A stretch of DNA of 64,000 nt from Streptomyces fulvorobeus (GTDB taxonomy: Bacteria; Actinomycetota; Actinomycetes; Streptomycetales; Streptomycetaceae): contig NZ_BLWC01000001.1 in the NCBI RefSeq assembly GCF_013167895.1, forward strand, positions 434,001-498,000. The letters are read 5' to 3'. Position numbers and translations under genes: made by a program. A model generated the notes under the pieces. The model did no database searches and was not told the DNA's origin. It saw only the letters and a list, made by a program, of their open reading frames with translations. Positions 8,855 to 31,591 of this stretch are shown here, piece after piece. The stretch's first letter is position 1; every line of letters starts with the position of its first letter.

Positions 8855-11800
8855 CGGGGTGCCACCTGCGGTGCCGCGACCGTGACGTCGGCGGGGAGGA
8901 GGACACGCAGGTCGTCCAGGGTGGGCGCGGCCAGCGAACTGATCCGCCCCGCCTGGCGTGTGACCATCGACTCGACCACCTGACGGGCCAGCCGGGCGTT
9001 GCCGAAGGACCGGTCCCGGGGCACCGCGTCGAAGTACTCCTGGAGCAGCGGGCCGGTGCCGGGCCCGCACTCGTACCCCATGGCCGCTGCCTGGGTCCGC
9101 ACGATGGTGACCAGCTCCTCCGAGGAGTAGTCGGCGAAGGCGATCCGGCGCGGGAAGCGGGAGGAGAGGCCCGGGTTTGAGCCGAGGAAGCGCTCCATCT
9201 CGTCGGTGTAACCGGCGACGATGACGACGACCTCGTCGCGGTGGTCCTCCATCAGCTTCAGCAGGGTGTCCACCGCTTCCTGGCCGAAGTCGGGGCCGCC
9301 GCCGCGCGGGGTGAGGGTGTACGCCTCGTCGATGAAGAGCACGCCGCCGCGGGCCCGTTCGAAGACCTCACGGGTCAGCTGGGCGGTGTGGCCGATGTAG
9401 CGGCCGACCAGGTCGGCGCGGGCGGCCTCGACCAGCTGGCCCCGGTCGAGGACGCCCAGCTGGGTCAGGACCTCCCCGTAGAGGCGGGCGACGGTCGTCT
9501 TGCCGGTGCCGGGCGGGCCGGTGAAGACCAGGTGGTTGCTGAGCGAGGGGACCGGCAGCCCGGCCGCGGCACGGTGGCGGGCCGTGGTGATGAGGTTGAC
9601 GAGATCCGCGACCTCGCGCTTCACCCCGGCCAGGCCGATCATGTCTCCGAGCCGGGTCAACGGGTCGTCGTCCGGCACGGAGGGACCGGCGGCAGTGGCG
9701 GCGGCGGTGGCCGACACGTCGTCCGGCAGCAGCAGCCGCAGGTCGTGCTCGCTGACCTGGGGCTGCTCGGAGAGCCGGACCGCCTGCCTGTCCACCATCT
9801 CCTCGAACACACCGCGCGCGGCACGGCCGTTACCGAAACCGGCGCCCCGTGGCATCGCCTCGAAGTGCGCGGCCAGAGCGGCCGCTGTGCCCTCACCCAG
9901 CTCGTACTGGTGCTGCCCGCACATGCTCTCCATGATCGCGACCAGGTCGGGCACCGAGTAGTTCTCGAACTCGATGGTCCGCGAGAAGCGGGAGGCCAGG
10001 CCCGGGTTGGAGCCGAGGAAGGATTCCATCTCGCGCGAGTAGCCGGCCGCGACCACCACCACGTCGTCGCGGTGGTCCTCCATCAGTTTCAGCAGCGTGT
10101 CCACCGACTCGCGGCCGAAGTCGGCGCCGCCGTTGCCGCTGTCGGAGGTGAGCGTGTACGCCTCGTCGACGAACAGCACGCCGCCGAGCGCTCGCTGGAA
10201 CGCCTCGGTGGTCTTGATGGCGGTGCCGCCGACGATCTGCGCTACCAGGTCGGCCCGCGAGACCTCCACCAGGTGTCCGCTGCGCAGCGAGCCCAGTTCG
10301 GCCAGGATCGCCCCGTAGAGACGGGCGACGGTGGTCTTTCCGGTTCCGGGCGGCCCGGCGAAGACGAGGTGCCTGCTCATCGGCGGGGCCGACATGCCGA
10401 GCTGTTCGCGGCGCTGGGCGAGCTGGGTCAGGTTGACCAGGGTGCGTACCTGGTGCTTCACGTTCTCCAGGCCGATCAGCGCGTTGAGTGCGCCGAGCGG
10501 GCCGTCCGCGCGGTCCGGCGGGGGCGCGTCAGCGGCGCCGGAGCCGGCCGGGTCGGTGTTCTCCGCGCTGCCGGTGCCCCACGCGTCCCGTTTGCCGTTT
10601 CCCGTGCTGTTCAGACCCTCGACCGCGAGCCGTTCGCCGGCCTCGGTCTGCACCAGGCCACCGCCCTGGTTCTCCCGGGCGACACAGTTGACGAACGAGA
10701 CCGGCGCGGTGGACTCCACCCGGAAGCCGTCCTGGGCGCCACCGGTGGCCTCGCACCCGCTGAGTGAGGCGAGCGCGCCCGCCTGGAGCAGGAAGCCGTG
10801 GCCCTTTGAGGCGTGTACGGCGGTGCGGTTGGCGGTCAGCTCGCCGCCCGGGGCGACCACCACGCCCTCCTCGCCGGAGATCTCGACGCGGAAGTCGCGG
10901 ACGGTGACGTTGCCGCCGTCCTCCACGATCAGGCCGCTGGTGGCGGCGTCAAAGACCCCGCCACCGGCCAGGTAGAGGGTGCTGCCGGAGGCCACGCGTA
11001 CCCCCGCGCCCTTCGGGCGGACGATCTCGCAGTCCTCGACGCGGCCCCTGGCGTCCTTGGCCGCCGCGATGCCGTCACCGGACGGCTCCACCAGCCGCGC
11101 CCGGCGCAGCATGGGACCGGCGCCGCCGAGCACCGCGACCGCGGGCGAGCCGCCGATCACCTCCAGGCGGTCCAGTTCCGGCGCCGAGCCCTCCTCCAGG
11201 AGCAGAGCGGGCCCGTCCCCTGCACGGACCGTCAAGCCGGTCAGCGCCGGGGACGCGGCCCCCGCGACCCGCAGCGCCGCGCCCTGCGCACTGTCCACCC
11301 AGCAGTCCTCGAACGTTCCGCGCGACCGGTCGGTGACCAGCACGCCGTGGCCGCGGACGCGCGAGACGCGGCAGCGGCGCAGCACCGGGTCGGTGCCTGC
11401 GGCCAGCGTGATCCCGTTGCCGGATGCGCCGGTGACGCGGACGTCCTCCAGTGTCGTACGGCCCGCGCTGCTCAGGTGCACGCCGGTGCTGGTGTCGTGC
11501 ACCACGGTACGGAGCACGGAGACCGCGGAGTTCTGTTCCAGGGCGATGGAGGGCTTGTCGGTGGAGGAGATGTCGCAGTCCTCGACGCTGCCACGGCTCT
11601 CGCCGTTGGCGAGCAGGCCGTTGCCGCGGGCGTCGCGCACCGTGCAGTCACGGATGCGGGCCTCGCCCTGTTCGGCGAGGACCAGGCCGCTGGTGCCCAG
11701 GTGTTCGAGCGTGCAGGACTCCACGGTGGTGGGCGTGGTGGAGGTGACCACGACGCCCGCGCCCTGCGGGTTGCTCACCCGGCAGTTCCGCAGGGCGAGG

Positions 11801-12161
11801 GAACCCGTCCCCCGGCCAGCAACGCCGCCCAGGCCGCGCCGATGATCTCGCAGCCGTCGAACGCGGCCTGCCCGCGCCGCACGTCCACGGCCGGAAGCTC
11901 GGCGTCACCGCCCCGCAGGGTCAGCTCGGAGAACATCACGGCGTCGGCGCGCAGCGCGACCACGCTGCCCGAACGCGGCCGGATCTCCACCGTTCCCCGC
12001 CCTTCGGCGGCGGTGACGGTGACCCTGGTCTGGATCACCAGGTTCTCCGCGTACGTCCCGGGCCGGACGCTGATGAGCGCCCCCGTGCGGGCCGCGGCGA
12101 GTGCCTCACCTATCGTCCGATAGCGGTCCGTGGGACCGACCGACAGTACCTGGCGCGACAC
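8851..12161 (-). CDS. Beta-helix repeat / double AAA+ (CbxX/CfxQ, EccA-like) ATPase (one frameshift)
   Basis: The product joins an N-terminal right-handed parallel beta-helix (repeated G-x-G-x-x-x and V-x-x-C-x-I/V coils, about residues 1-540) to two CbxX/CfxQ AAA+ modules. Each module has Walker [16 protein letters not shown] (about residues 600 and 880) and a Walker B of the form GGVLFxDEAYTLT, the type found in EccA. EccA proteins are cytosolic ESX chaperone ATPases, so a role in substrate handling is inferred. The first 116 codons (GTG start at 12161 after [26 protein letters not shown]) are in one frame and the rest in another. One missing base in the C run at 11809-11813 restores a continuous reading ([14 protein letters not shown]) of about 1103 residues. 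The stop overlaps the start of the mycosin-like gene by 4 bp, indicating translational coupling. Confidence 0.88.
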
Positions 12162-12299
12162 GCACCAACCTCCTTGCTACGCGAGCGTCTTGATCGAACG
12201 CCACCCTTTGCGGGGGGCGCGGGCCGCCGGTGCCATCATGCCTCGTCCCCGGTACGTGCGGGTTTCGGGACCGGTGCTCCCGGCGTGGAGGCGTTCCGG

Positions 12300-13544
12300 T
12301 CAGACGCTCCACTTCTGGTTGTCGGCTCCGTTGCAGCTCCACAGCTGCAAGGCGGTCCCGCGGTTCCGGTTGCTGTCCCTGATATCGACACACATGCCGA
12401 CGACGGTGTTGACGAGGTCGTGGCTGCCGTTCAGGACGAACTGCTGGGCGGCGTTGCCGTTGCACCACGTGATCTGGATGGGAGTGCCGTTGCCGAAGTG
12501 CGCGTTGGCCACGTCCAGACACTTGTCCTTGATGCGGATGGTGCCGTCCGACGCGAACCGCCACAGCTGCGCCTCGGAGTTGTTGCAGTCCCACACGTGC
12601 AGCGCCTTGCCGTCGCTGAAGTCGTGGGCGGGTACGTCGACGCAGCGGCCCGAGAGATGGCTGCGCAGGGAGACGGGGGCACTGAAGGTGACTCCGGATG
12701 CCGCCTTCGCCGGCTGGTCGGCGGCACTGCCGGAACGCTTCTGCACGCTCCGTCTCTCCGGCTTGTCCTCCGGTTCGGCCGCCTTCGCCGGCGGCTTCTC
12801 GGCGCCTGCCGGCTTCTTCGGCGCGCTCTTGGGTTCGGGAGCCTTCGCCGGCGGGTCCTGGGCCGCTTCCGGCGCCGGGGCCTGCTTCACCGGCTTCCGG
12901 GGCGCGGGCTCGCCGGTGCCCTTCTTCTTGTCGTCCTCCGGAGAACCCTTCTCGGGCGGGGACACCGCGAACTCCCCCGGCGCCTCCGGCGCGCTCCCGT
13001 CGAGCACGGTCCCCGCCGCCGCCACTGACGGCTGCCCGGGGCCCTCGTCGTCGTTCCCGGCGAGTACCAGGAACGGCACCGACACGAGCAGTGCTCCGGC
13101 CACCGCCGCCCCGGCCAGTACCGCCTTGCCCGGCCGTCCCACCGTCGCGGCCTGCTGGGGGCGGCCGATCGCGGTGGCGGTCATGGTCCGCACGAGCGCC
13201 GGCAGCCTGCTGCGGGCGGCGGCCGTGGCGCCGGGTGCCGCATCGGACTCGGGCCCGGCGGGCTCCGAGGTCGCGGACCCGGCAGGCTCCGAGGTCGCCG
13301 GCCCGGCCGCCCGGTCCTCTCCGGGCGCGCTCTCGCCCTCACCGGGCTTCTCCTCGGGCCGGACGGGTCCTTCCGCGGGCTCCGCGGCCTTCGGGTGCTC
13401 CGGGGCCCGCGTACCCGTACGCGTGGTCTCCGCGGCCTGCGGCCCGGTCCCGGCCTCCGCGGGCTCGGGTCCGGCGGGGGCGGCGGCCGTGCCGGTCGCG
13501 GCCGGCCCCTCGGAAGCGGGCGGTTGCTGGGACGGACGCGTCAC
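12300..13544 (-). CDS. Membrane-anchored protein with C-terminal ricin-type lectin domain
   Basis: The 414-residue product has a Pro/Ala/Glu-rich cytosolic N terminus (1-110), a basic stretch, one membrane helix at about 140-162 (AVLAGAAVAGALLVSVPFLVLAG), a long Pro/Lys/Glu-rich linker (about 170-285) and a C-terminal ricin-type beta-trefoil (about 288-414). The trefoil shows the QxW-type repeats AQLWRFASDG, AAQQFVL and NQKWSV, and Cys pairs in CVDV, CLDV and CVDI. It would present a carbohydrate-binding module outside the membrane. The GTG start overlaps the stop of the upstream T7SS-associated gene (GTGA), so the two are co-translated. The layout matches the B-lectin protein at 14877-15881, including a juxtamembrane TVL motif. 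Ligand unknown; peptidoglycan or surface glycan binding is a guess. Confidence 0.85.
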   Translation of the reverse strand: MTRPSQQPPASEGPAATGTAAAPAGPEPAEAGTGPQAAETTRTGTRAPEHPKAAEPAEGPVRPEEKPGEGESAPGEDRAAGPATSEPAGSATSEPAGPESDAAPGATAAARSRLPALVRTMTATAIGRPQQAATVGRPGKAVLAGAAVAGALLVSVPFLVLAGNDDEGPGQPSVAAAGTVLDGSAPEAPGEFAVSPPEKGSPEDDKKKGTGEPAPRKPVKQAPAPEAAQDPPAKAPEPKSAPKKPAGAEKPPAKAAEPEDKPERRSVQKRSGSAADQPAKAASGVTFSAPVSLRSHLSGRCVDVPAHDFSDGKALHVWDCNNSEAQLWRFASDGTIRIKDKCLDVANAHFGNGTPIQITWCNGNAAQQFVLNGSHDLVNTVVGMCVDIRDSNRNRGTALQLWSCNGADNQKWSV

Positions 13545-14350
13545 GGGGTTCTCCCTGTGGTGTGGGGCCAGGGTTCGGATGGACGGTCGGCACGGTCCGC
13601 CGAAGAGGCGGCCGGCGTAGCGCCGGGGGCGCCCTCCGCCGCGGTGACCGTGGCGGGGGAGACCCGCGCGCCGCCCTCGGCGGGCACCGGGCCGGTCAGG
13701 CTGTCCGCCGGCACGAACAGCGGGGCCACAGCACCGGGGTTGACCATCAGCATGGTGCCGGAGCCTTTCAGTGAGTGGGCCAGTTCGCGTGCCGGCAAGG
13801 TGTCATGGTGAAGTGCATCGGACATGAACTCATGGGTCGGCGAGGTGAACAACAGGACCGCCGGCGCACCGTCCCGCCCGGCGGCCGTGAGCGGCCCGCC
13901 GTCCGGTCCGCGCACCACGGTGACGTCCGACTCCGCGAGCGCCGTGAGCGCGGCTTCCACCGAGCCGTAGCCGGTGGCGGCTCGCTGCGCCGCGGCGTCC
14001 ACCGGATCGGTGGGCTCGGGCCAGCCGAGCACCCGCGCCGAAGGCCGGTACGCGGGATTGGCACGGTACTCCCCCACGCTCCCGCTCCCGTCCGACTGCC
14101 ACTCCCCCAGCACCGCCCACTCGGGCGGCGGCCGCTCCTCGGTCCACTCCGGGTCCACCACCCCGACCCAGTGCCCCGGCGCCCTGCGGGCGGCAGCCCT
14201 TACGGCCTCGGGTATGCCGGAGGTGTCCGCGCTGTCGGCGGGACCGGCGGTGTCCGGGGCGGGTGACACGGGGTCCGCGGCCGGGCCGGTGGCCCCGGAG
14301 ATGACGGACGGGGCGTCGCTCAAGTCCTTCTGCCGTTCTCCGGGACGCAT
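13541..14350 (-). CDS. Type VII secretion system-associated protein
   Basis: The 269-residue protein carries the core seen in proteins annotated as type VII secretion system-associated in actinomycetes: ARRAPGHWVGVVDPEW, then PPEWAVLGEWQSD, YRPSARVLGWPEPTDPVDAAAQRAATGYG and a second half resembling SseB-like folds (PAVLLFTSPTHEFM). There is no signal peptide or membrane helix, so it is probably cytosolic. The start chosen is the ATG of MRPGERQ; a GTG two codons earlier is possible. It is first in a leftward operon with the ricin-lectin protein, sharing a 4-bp stop/start overlap. Function is unknown beyond the genomic association with ESX loci. An SseB-like module could mean a scaffold or chaperone role, which is inference. 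Confidence 0.8.
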   Translation of the reverse strand: MRPGERQKDLSDAPSVISGATGPAADPVSPAPDTAGPADSADTSGIPEAVRAAARRAPGHWVGVVDPEWTEERPPPEWAVLGEWQSDGSGSVGEYRANPAYRPSARVLGWPEPTDPVDAAAQRAATGYGSVEAALTALAESDVTVVRGPDGGPLTAAGRDGAPAVLLFTSPTHEFMSDALHHDTLPARELAHSLKGSGTMLMVNPGAVAPLFVPADSLTGPVPAEGGARVSPATVTAAEGAPGATPAASSADRADRPSEPWPHTTGRTP

Positions 14351-14876
14351 CTCCACCTGAACTCTTGGGTCTTCACGCACTCCCAGGTGCCGCGTCACAT
14401 GCGTTCGCACGCGGGCACCCATCAGATCGTGGAGTCGACAGGATGTCACACGAGCCCTGCCCGCGGGAGCTCGGGGAAGATCCTTACGGAGGTCTCCGTG
14501 CACGTGTTCCCTGTGCGAACCATGGACGTTCCGCCAGCAGTTGGGCGCGAGAGGACAAAGCGGCGGAGGCGTCCGGGGGTGGGAACGGCCACCGCCCCCA
14601 TCACGGGCTACGTTGATACGCCGTCGGCCCCTTCCACGTGCGGCGCCTTCCGGCCCGTGTTCCGGGCGGGGCCGTACGGGAACGCCTCGCAGCGCGGCAA
14701 GGCGTCGGGCCGTGCCAAACCGCCAGCACGCCAGATACCGCTGAATCCGGCGAGGCGGGCCGGCCGGCCCGTACGGCGCCGCGCCCGACCGCACCCGCAG
14801 ACGTACAGCCTCACGTCCGGCCCTGCCCCTGCCCTTGCCCTTGCCTACAGACAGTCCACGACAAAGGAGTACACGA
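14351..14876. promoter_or_regulatory. Divergent intergenic region between T7SS-associated gene and B-lectin gene
   Basis: A 526-bp gap between two divergent starts, presumably holding both promoters. I see no credible gene. Just before the rightward start is a C-rich run of CCCTGC/CCCTTGC units (about 14818-14845), followed by a strong AAAGGAG ribosome site. Confidence 0.3.
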
Positions 14877-15881
14877 ATGTCTCCCCAGCACCCCGCATCC
14901 GGCACGAACGCGGCGGCGGCCGCGGCCCCCCGCACACCGGAAGCCGGGTCCCCGGCGCCGCCCTCCGCCCCGGCCGGGGAGACGCCGCGCCCGGCCGCCG
15001 ACGCGCCCGAGGCGGAGACCGCCGCCGCCCCGGCCGGGGAGCCCGCCGTTGCGCCACCCCCGGCGGCCGCCTCCGGCAGGACCGCCGAGACGCACGAGGA
15101 GGGCGTCGGCGTGGTGGCCGCCGTCGCGACGGCGCCGGGCACCAGGACGAGCACAGGCGTCGACGGCGGGCGCCCACGCACCCCGGTCCTGGCCGGGGCC
15201 GCCTTCGTCGGCGCCGCCCTCATCGCCATACCCCTGCTGCTGATCGGCAGCGCCGACGACAAGGAGCGGGAGACCGCACGACCGGTAGCGGCAGGTGCGG
15301 ACACCGTCCTCAACCCGAATTCCGCCCCCGCCGCCATCGACGACTACGTGGCCGGGAAGCCCAGCGCCTCCCCGGCCACGAAGAAGAAGCGCAGTGCGTC
15401 CCCGAGCGCGGAGAAGCCGAGGAGCGCGGGGGTTCCGAAGGCCACCGTCCCCGAGCCCGTAGTGCCGAAGCCGGAACCGGAGCCCAAGCCGAGCCGCCCG
15501 GCCGAGAAGAAGCCCGCACCCATGGCGAAGCCCGAGCCCAAGGCGGCCCCGAAGCCGAACTGGAGCACGGTGACCGTCTCCGCGCCCGGCGTCCTCCAGG
15601 TCAACCAGGCATGGACCACCAACCGCATCCGCATGGTCATGCAGACCGACGGCAACCTCGTCGTCCTCAACGAACTGGGCAAGCCCATCTGGGCGTCCAT
15701 GACCTTCGGCCCGAACCACCGGGCGAACTTCCAGCCCGACGGCAACCTTGTCGTCCACAACGGCGACGGCCGCCCGATCTGGGCCTCCAAGACCCATGAC
15801 TACGCCGGCGCCCAGCTGGTCTTCCGGGCCGACGCCAAGGTGGTCATCGTGCACCACGGCAGAGTCGTCTGGTCCACCTGA
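14877..15881 (+). CDS. Membrane-anchored protein with C-terminal bulb-type (B-) lectin domain
   Basis: The 334-residue product has a Pro/Ala-rich cytosolic N terminus (1-100), one membrane helix at about 105-125 (VLAGAAFVGAALIAIPLLLIG), a juxtamembrane ADTVLNPNSAP motif, a Lys/Pro-rich extracytoplasmic linker (about 160-225) and a B-lectin (mannose-binding, bulb-type) domain at about 230-334. The lectin motif QxDGNLVVxN appears as MQTDGNLVVLN and FQPDGNLVVHN, with degenerate further copies. The start ATG has AAAGGAG upstream. Although opposite in strand, it mirrors the ricin-lectin protein 1.3 kb away in size, topology and linker. It probably displays a sugar-binding domain at the cell surface. 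The link to secretion is by neighbourhood only. Confidence 0.85.
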   Translation: MSPQHPASGTNAAAAAAPRTPEAGSPAPPSAPAGETPRPAADAPEAETAAAPAGEPAVAPPPAAASGRTAETHEEGVGVVAAVATAPGTRTSTGVDGGRPRTPVLAGAAFVGAALIAIPLLLIGSADDKERETARPVAAGADTVLNPNSAPAAIDDYVAGKPSASPATKKKRSASPSAEKPRSAGVPKATVPEPVVPKPEPEPKPSRPAEKKPAPMAKPEPKAAPKPNWSTVTVSAPGVLQVNQAWTTNRIRMVMQTDGNLVVLNELGKPIWASMTFGPNHRANFQPDGNLVVHNGDGRPIWASKTHDYAGAQLVFRADAKVVIVHHGRVVWST

Positions 15882-15896
15882 CGGAACGGCACTGGT

Positions 15897-15927
15897 GGGC
15901 GCCGCCCCTGCGACGAGGACGGCGCCC
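15897..15927 (+). terminator. Candidate terminator after the B-lectin gene
   Basis: An 8-bp GC stem (GGGCGCCG at 15897-15904 with CGGCGCCC at 15920-15927) with a 15-nt loop starts 15 bp past the stop codon. Confidence 0.4.
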
Positions 15928-16513
15928 GGAAGGCCGGCGGAGGCCGGCGCGCAGGAACGTCAACCGGCCATCCGCCCGCCTCGCGAGTGGCGACGGAGGC
16001 CGTCTCATGCTCGTGCGTACGGGTGGCGGGTGGGGCGCGTGCCCGGCGCACGGGGGCGCGGTGTGCTCCCTGTGTGTGTCACCCCCGTCTGCGGGCGCAC
16101 GCCGGCGGCTATCCGGATTTGCGTGGGTCGTACTCGGTAAAACGTGCACATCGGGGACATGGCGTGGCTGGATATTTCCGCAGAGACGGGTTTGGCATAT
16201 GTCTCGGGCGGGCTTCTCACTTTGACGTCCGATGACTTACTCACAAGTAACGAGTGAATGTTCATCTTCTGGCCGCGAGGGTGTTCTAGTGTGATTAGCA
16301 TGAACGGGCCAAGTCAGGGAAAAAGTCTGGCTCGGCCACCGGTGTACCGCTGTTCCGGAGGCGCAACCTATCTCCGCTCCGCGCAGCCGAAGTCGCACCA
16401 TGGGGGCGGAGTACTCGGCGGCGTCACGGCGGGAATCGGTCGGATCAGCATGCCCGGAAAAGAGACACACGAAGTACGTGCCGTGGAAAAGTGAGAAGCA
16501 GGTGGGGGCGGTC
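15928..16513. other. Gene-free stretch upstream of mbtH
   Basis: About 590 bp with no open frame that looks coding. Base composition falls below the flanks around 16130-16310, as expected for a promoter region. A TTGACG hexamer at 16223-16228 could be a -35 box, but I cannot define a matching -10 with confidence. Confidence 0.35.
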
Positions 16514-16732
16514 GTGATCAATCCTTTCGATGACGAGTCGGGGCGGTTCGTGGTGCTGGTCAACGGCGAGGGTCAGTACTCGCTGTGGCCCGCCCATATC
16601 GATGTCCCGGGCGGATGGCGCGTCGACGGACCGGAAGGGTCGCGCCAGGAATGTCTGGACGCGGTCGAAGGCGCCTGGACCGACATGCGGCCCGCCGGTC
16701 TGGTGCGGGCCATGGAGGACGGCGCGGCGTAG
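16514..16732 (+). CDS. MbtH-family NRPS accessory protein
   Basis: MbtH-like proteins bind adenylation domains and promote their folding and activity. The 72-residue product has the full family signature: [15 protein letters not shown] at the N terminus, [15 protein letters not shown] in the middle and [20 protein letters not shown] at the end, including the conserved Trp residues. The GTG start (giving VINPFDD) is preceded by an AGGTGGGGG ribosome site and fits the usual 65-75 residue size; a longer in-frame start lacks homology. It sits about 400 bp ahead of the first NRPS gene on the same strand, so it most likely serves that synthetase. Confidence 0.95.
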   Translation: MINPFDDESGRFVVLVNGEGQYSLWPAHIDVPGGWRVDGPEGSRQECLDAVEGAWTDMRPAGLVRAMEDGAA

Positions 16733-17128
16733 GCCCGAGGCCGGGCAGCCGAGGGGCGTCATGGCGCCCGGGCCGGGCGGTGTCCCGGCGTCCCCTCCGG
16801 GCGACTCGCCGATTCGGTCATAATCGATCAGATGTTGGCAGCAATTGATCATTTCTCGCCAACACAAGTTCGCGCTGCCCTTATGTGGCTTTCGTAAAAC
16901 ATCGGTGGACTGCCTCGTGGCTTGTCCTCAAAGCGCGAAGACAGCGGAGCTACTCACCGGGTGCTCACCCCGTGAGGGACTCCCGACAGAGTCCGCGCCA
17001 TGGGTGCGACGATGGTCCGCTCGTCGTTTTCACCACCCGTCGCCGGCGCTCGGCTCCTAACCGGCAGGGCAGTTCCGTCCTGCCCTCTTCGCCGTCCCCG
17101 AAAACTCTCCCCAAAGGTGTGCATCAGC
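16733..17128 (+). promoter_or_regulatory. NRPS upstream region with inverted repeat
   Basis: A 396-bp gap between mbtH and the NRPS. It has an AT-richer patch (about 16815-16870) holding an exact inverted repeat, TGTTGGC (16833-16839) and GCCAACA (16858-16864), interleaved with two related ATCGATCA / ATTGATCA boxes. This could be an operator or promoter for the NRPS. A small hairpin (AGGGCAG 17066-17072 with CTGCCCT 17080-17086) lies about 45 bp before the start codon. Function of both is inferred. Confidence 0.4.

Positions 17129-31587
<14,459 letters not shown>

Positions 31588-31591
<4 letters not shown>

Noticed and set aside
16150..16310. A defined sigma-factor promoter before mbtH
   Set aside because: TTGACG is present but no well-spaced -10 box could be named with confidence.
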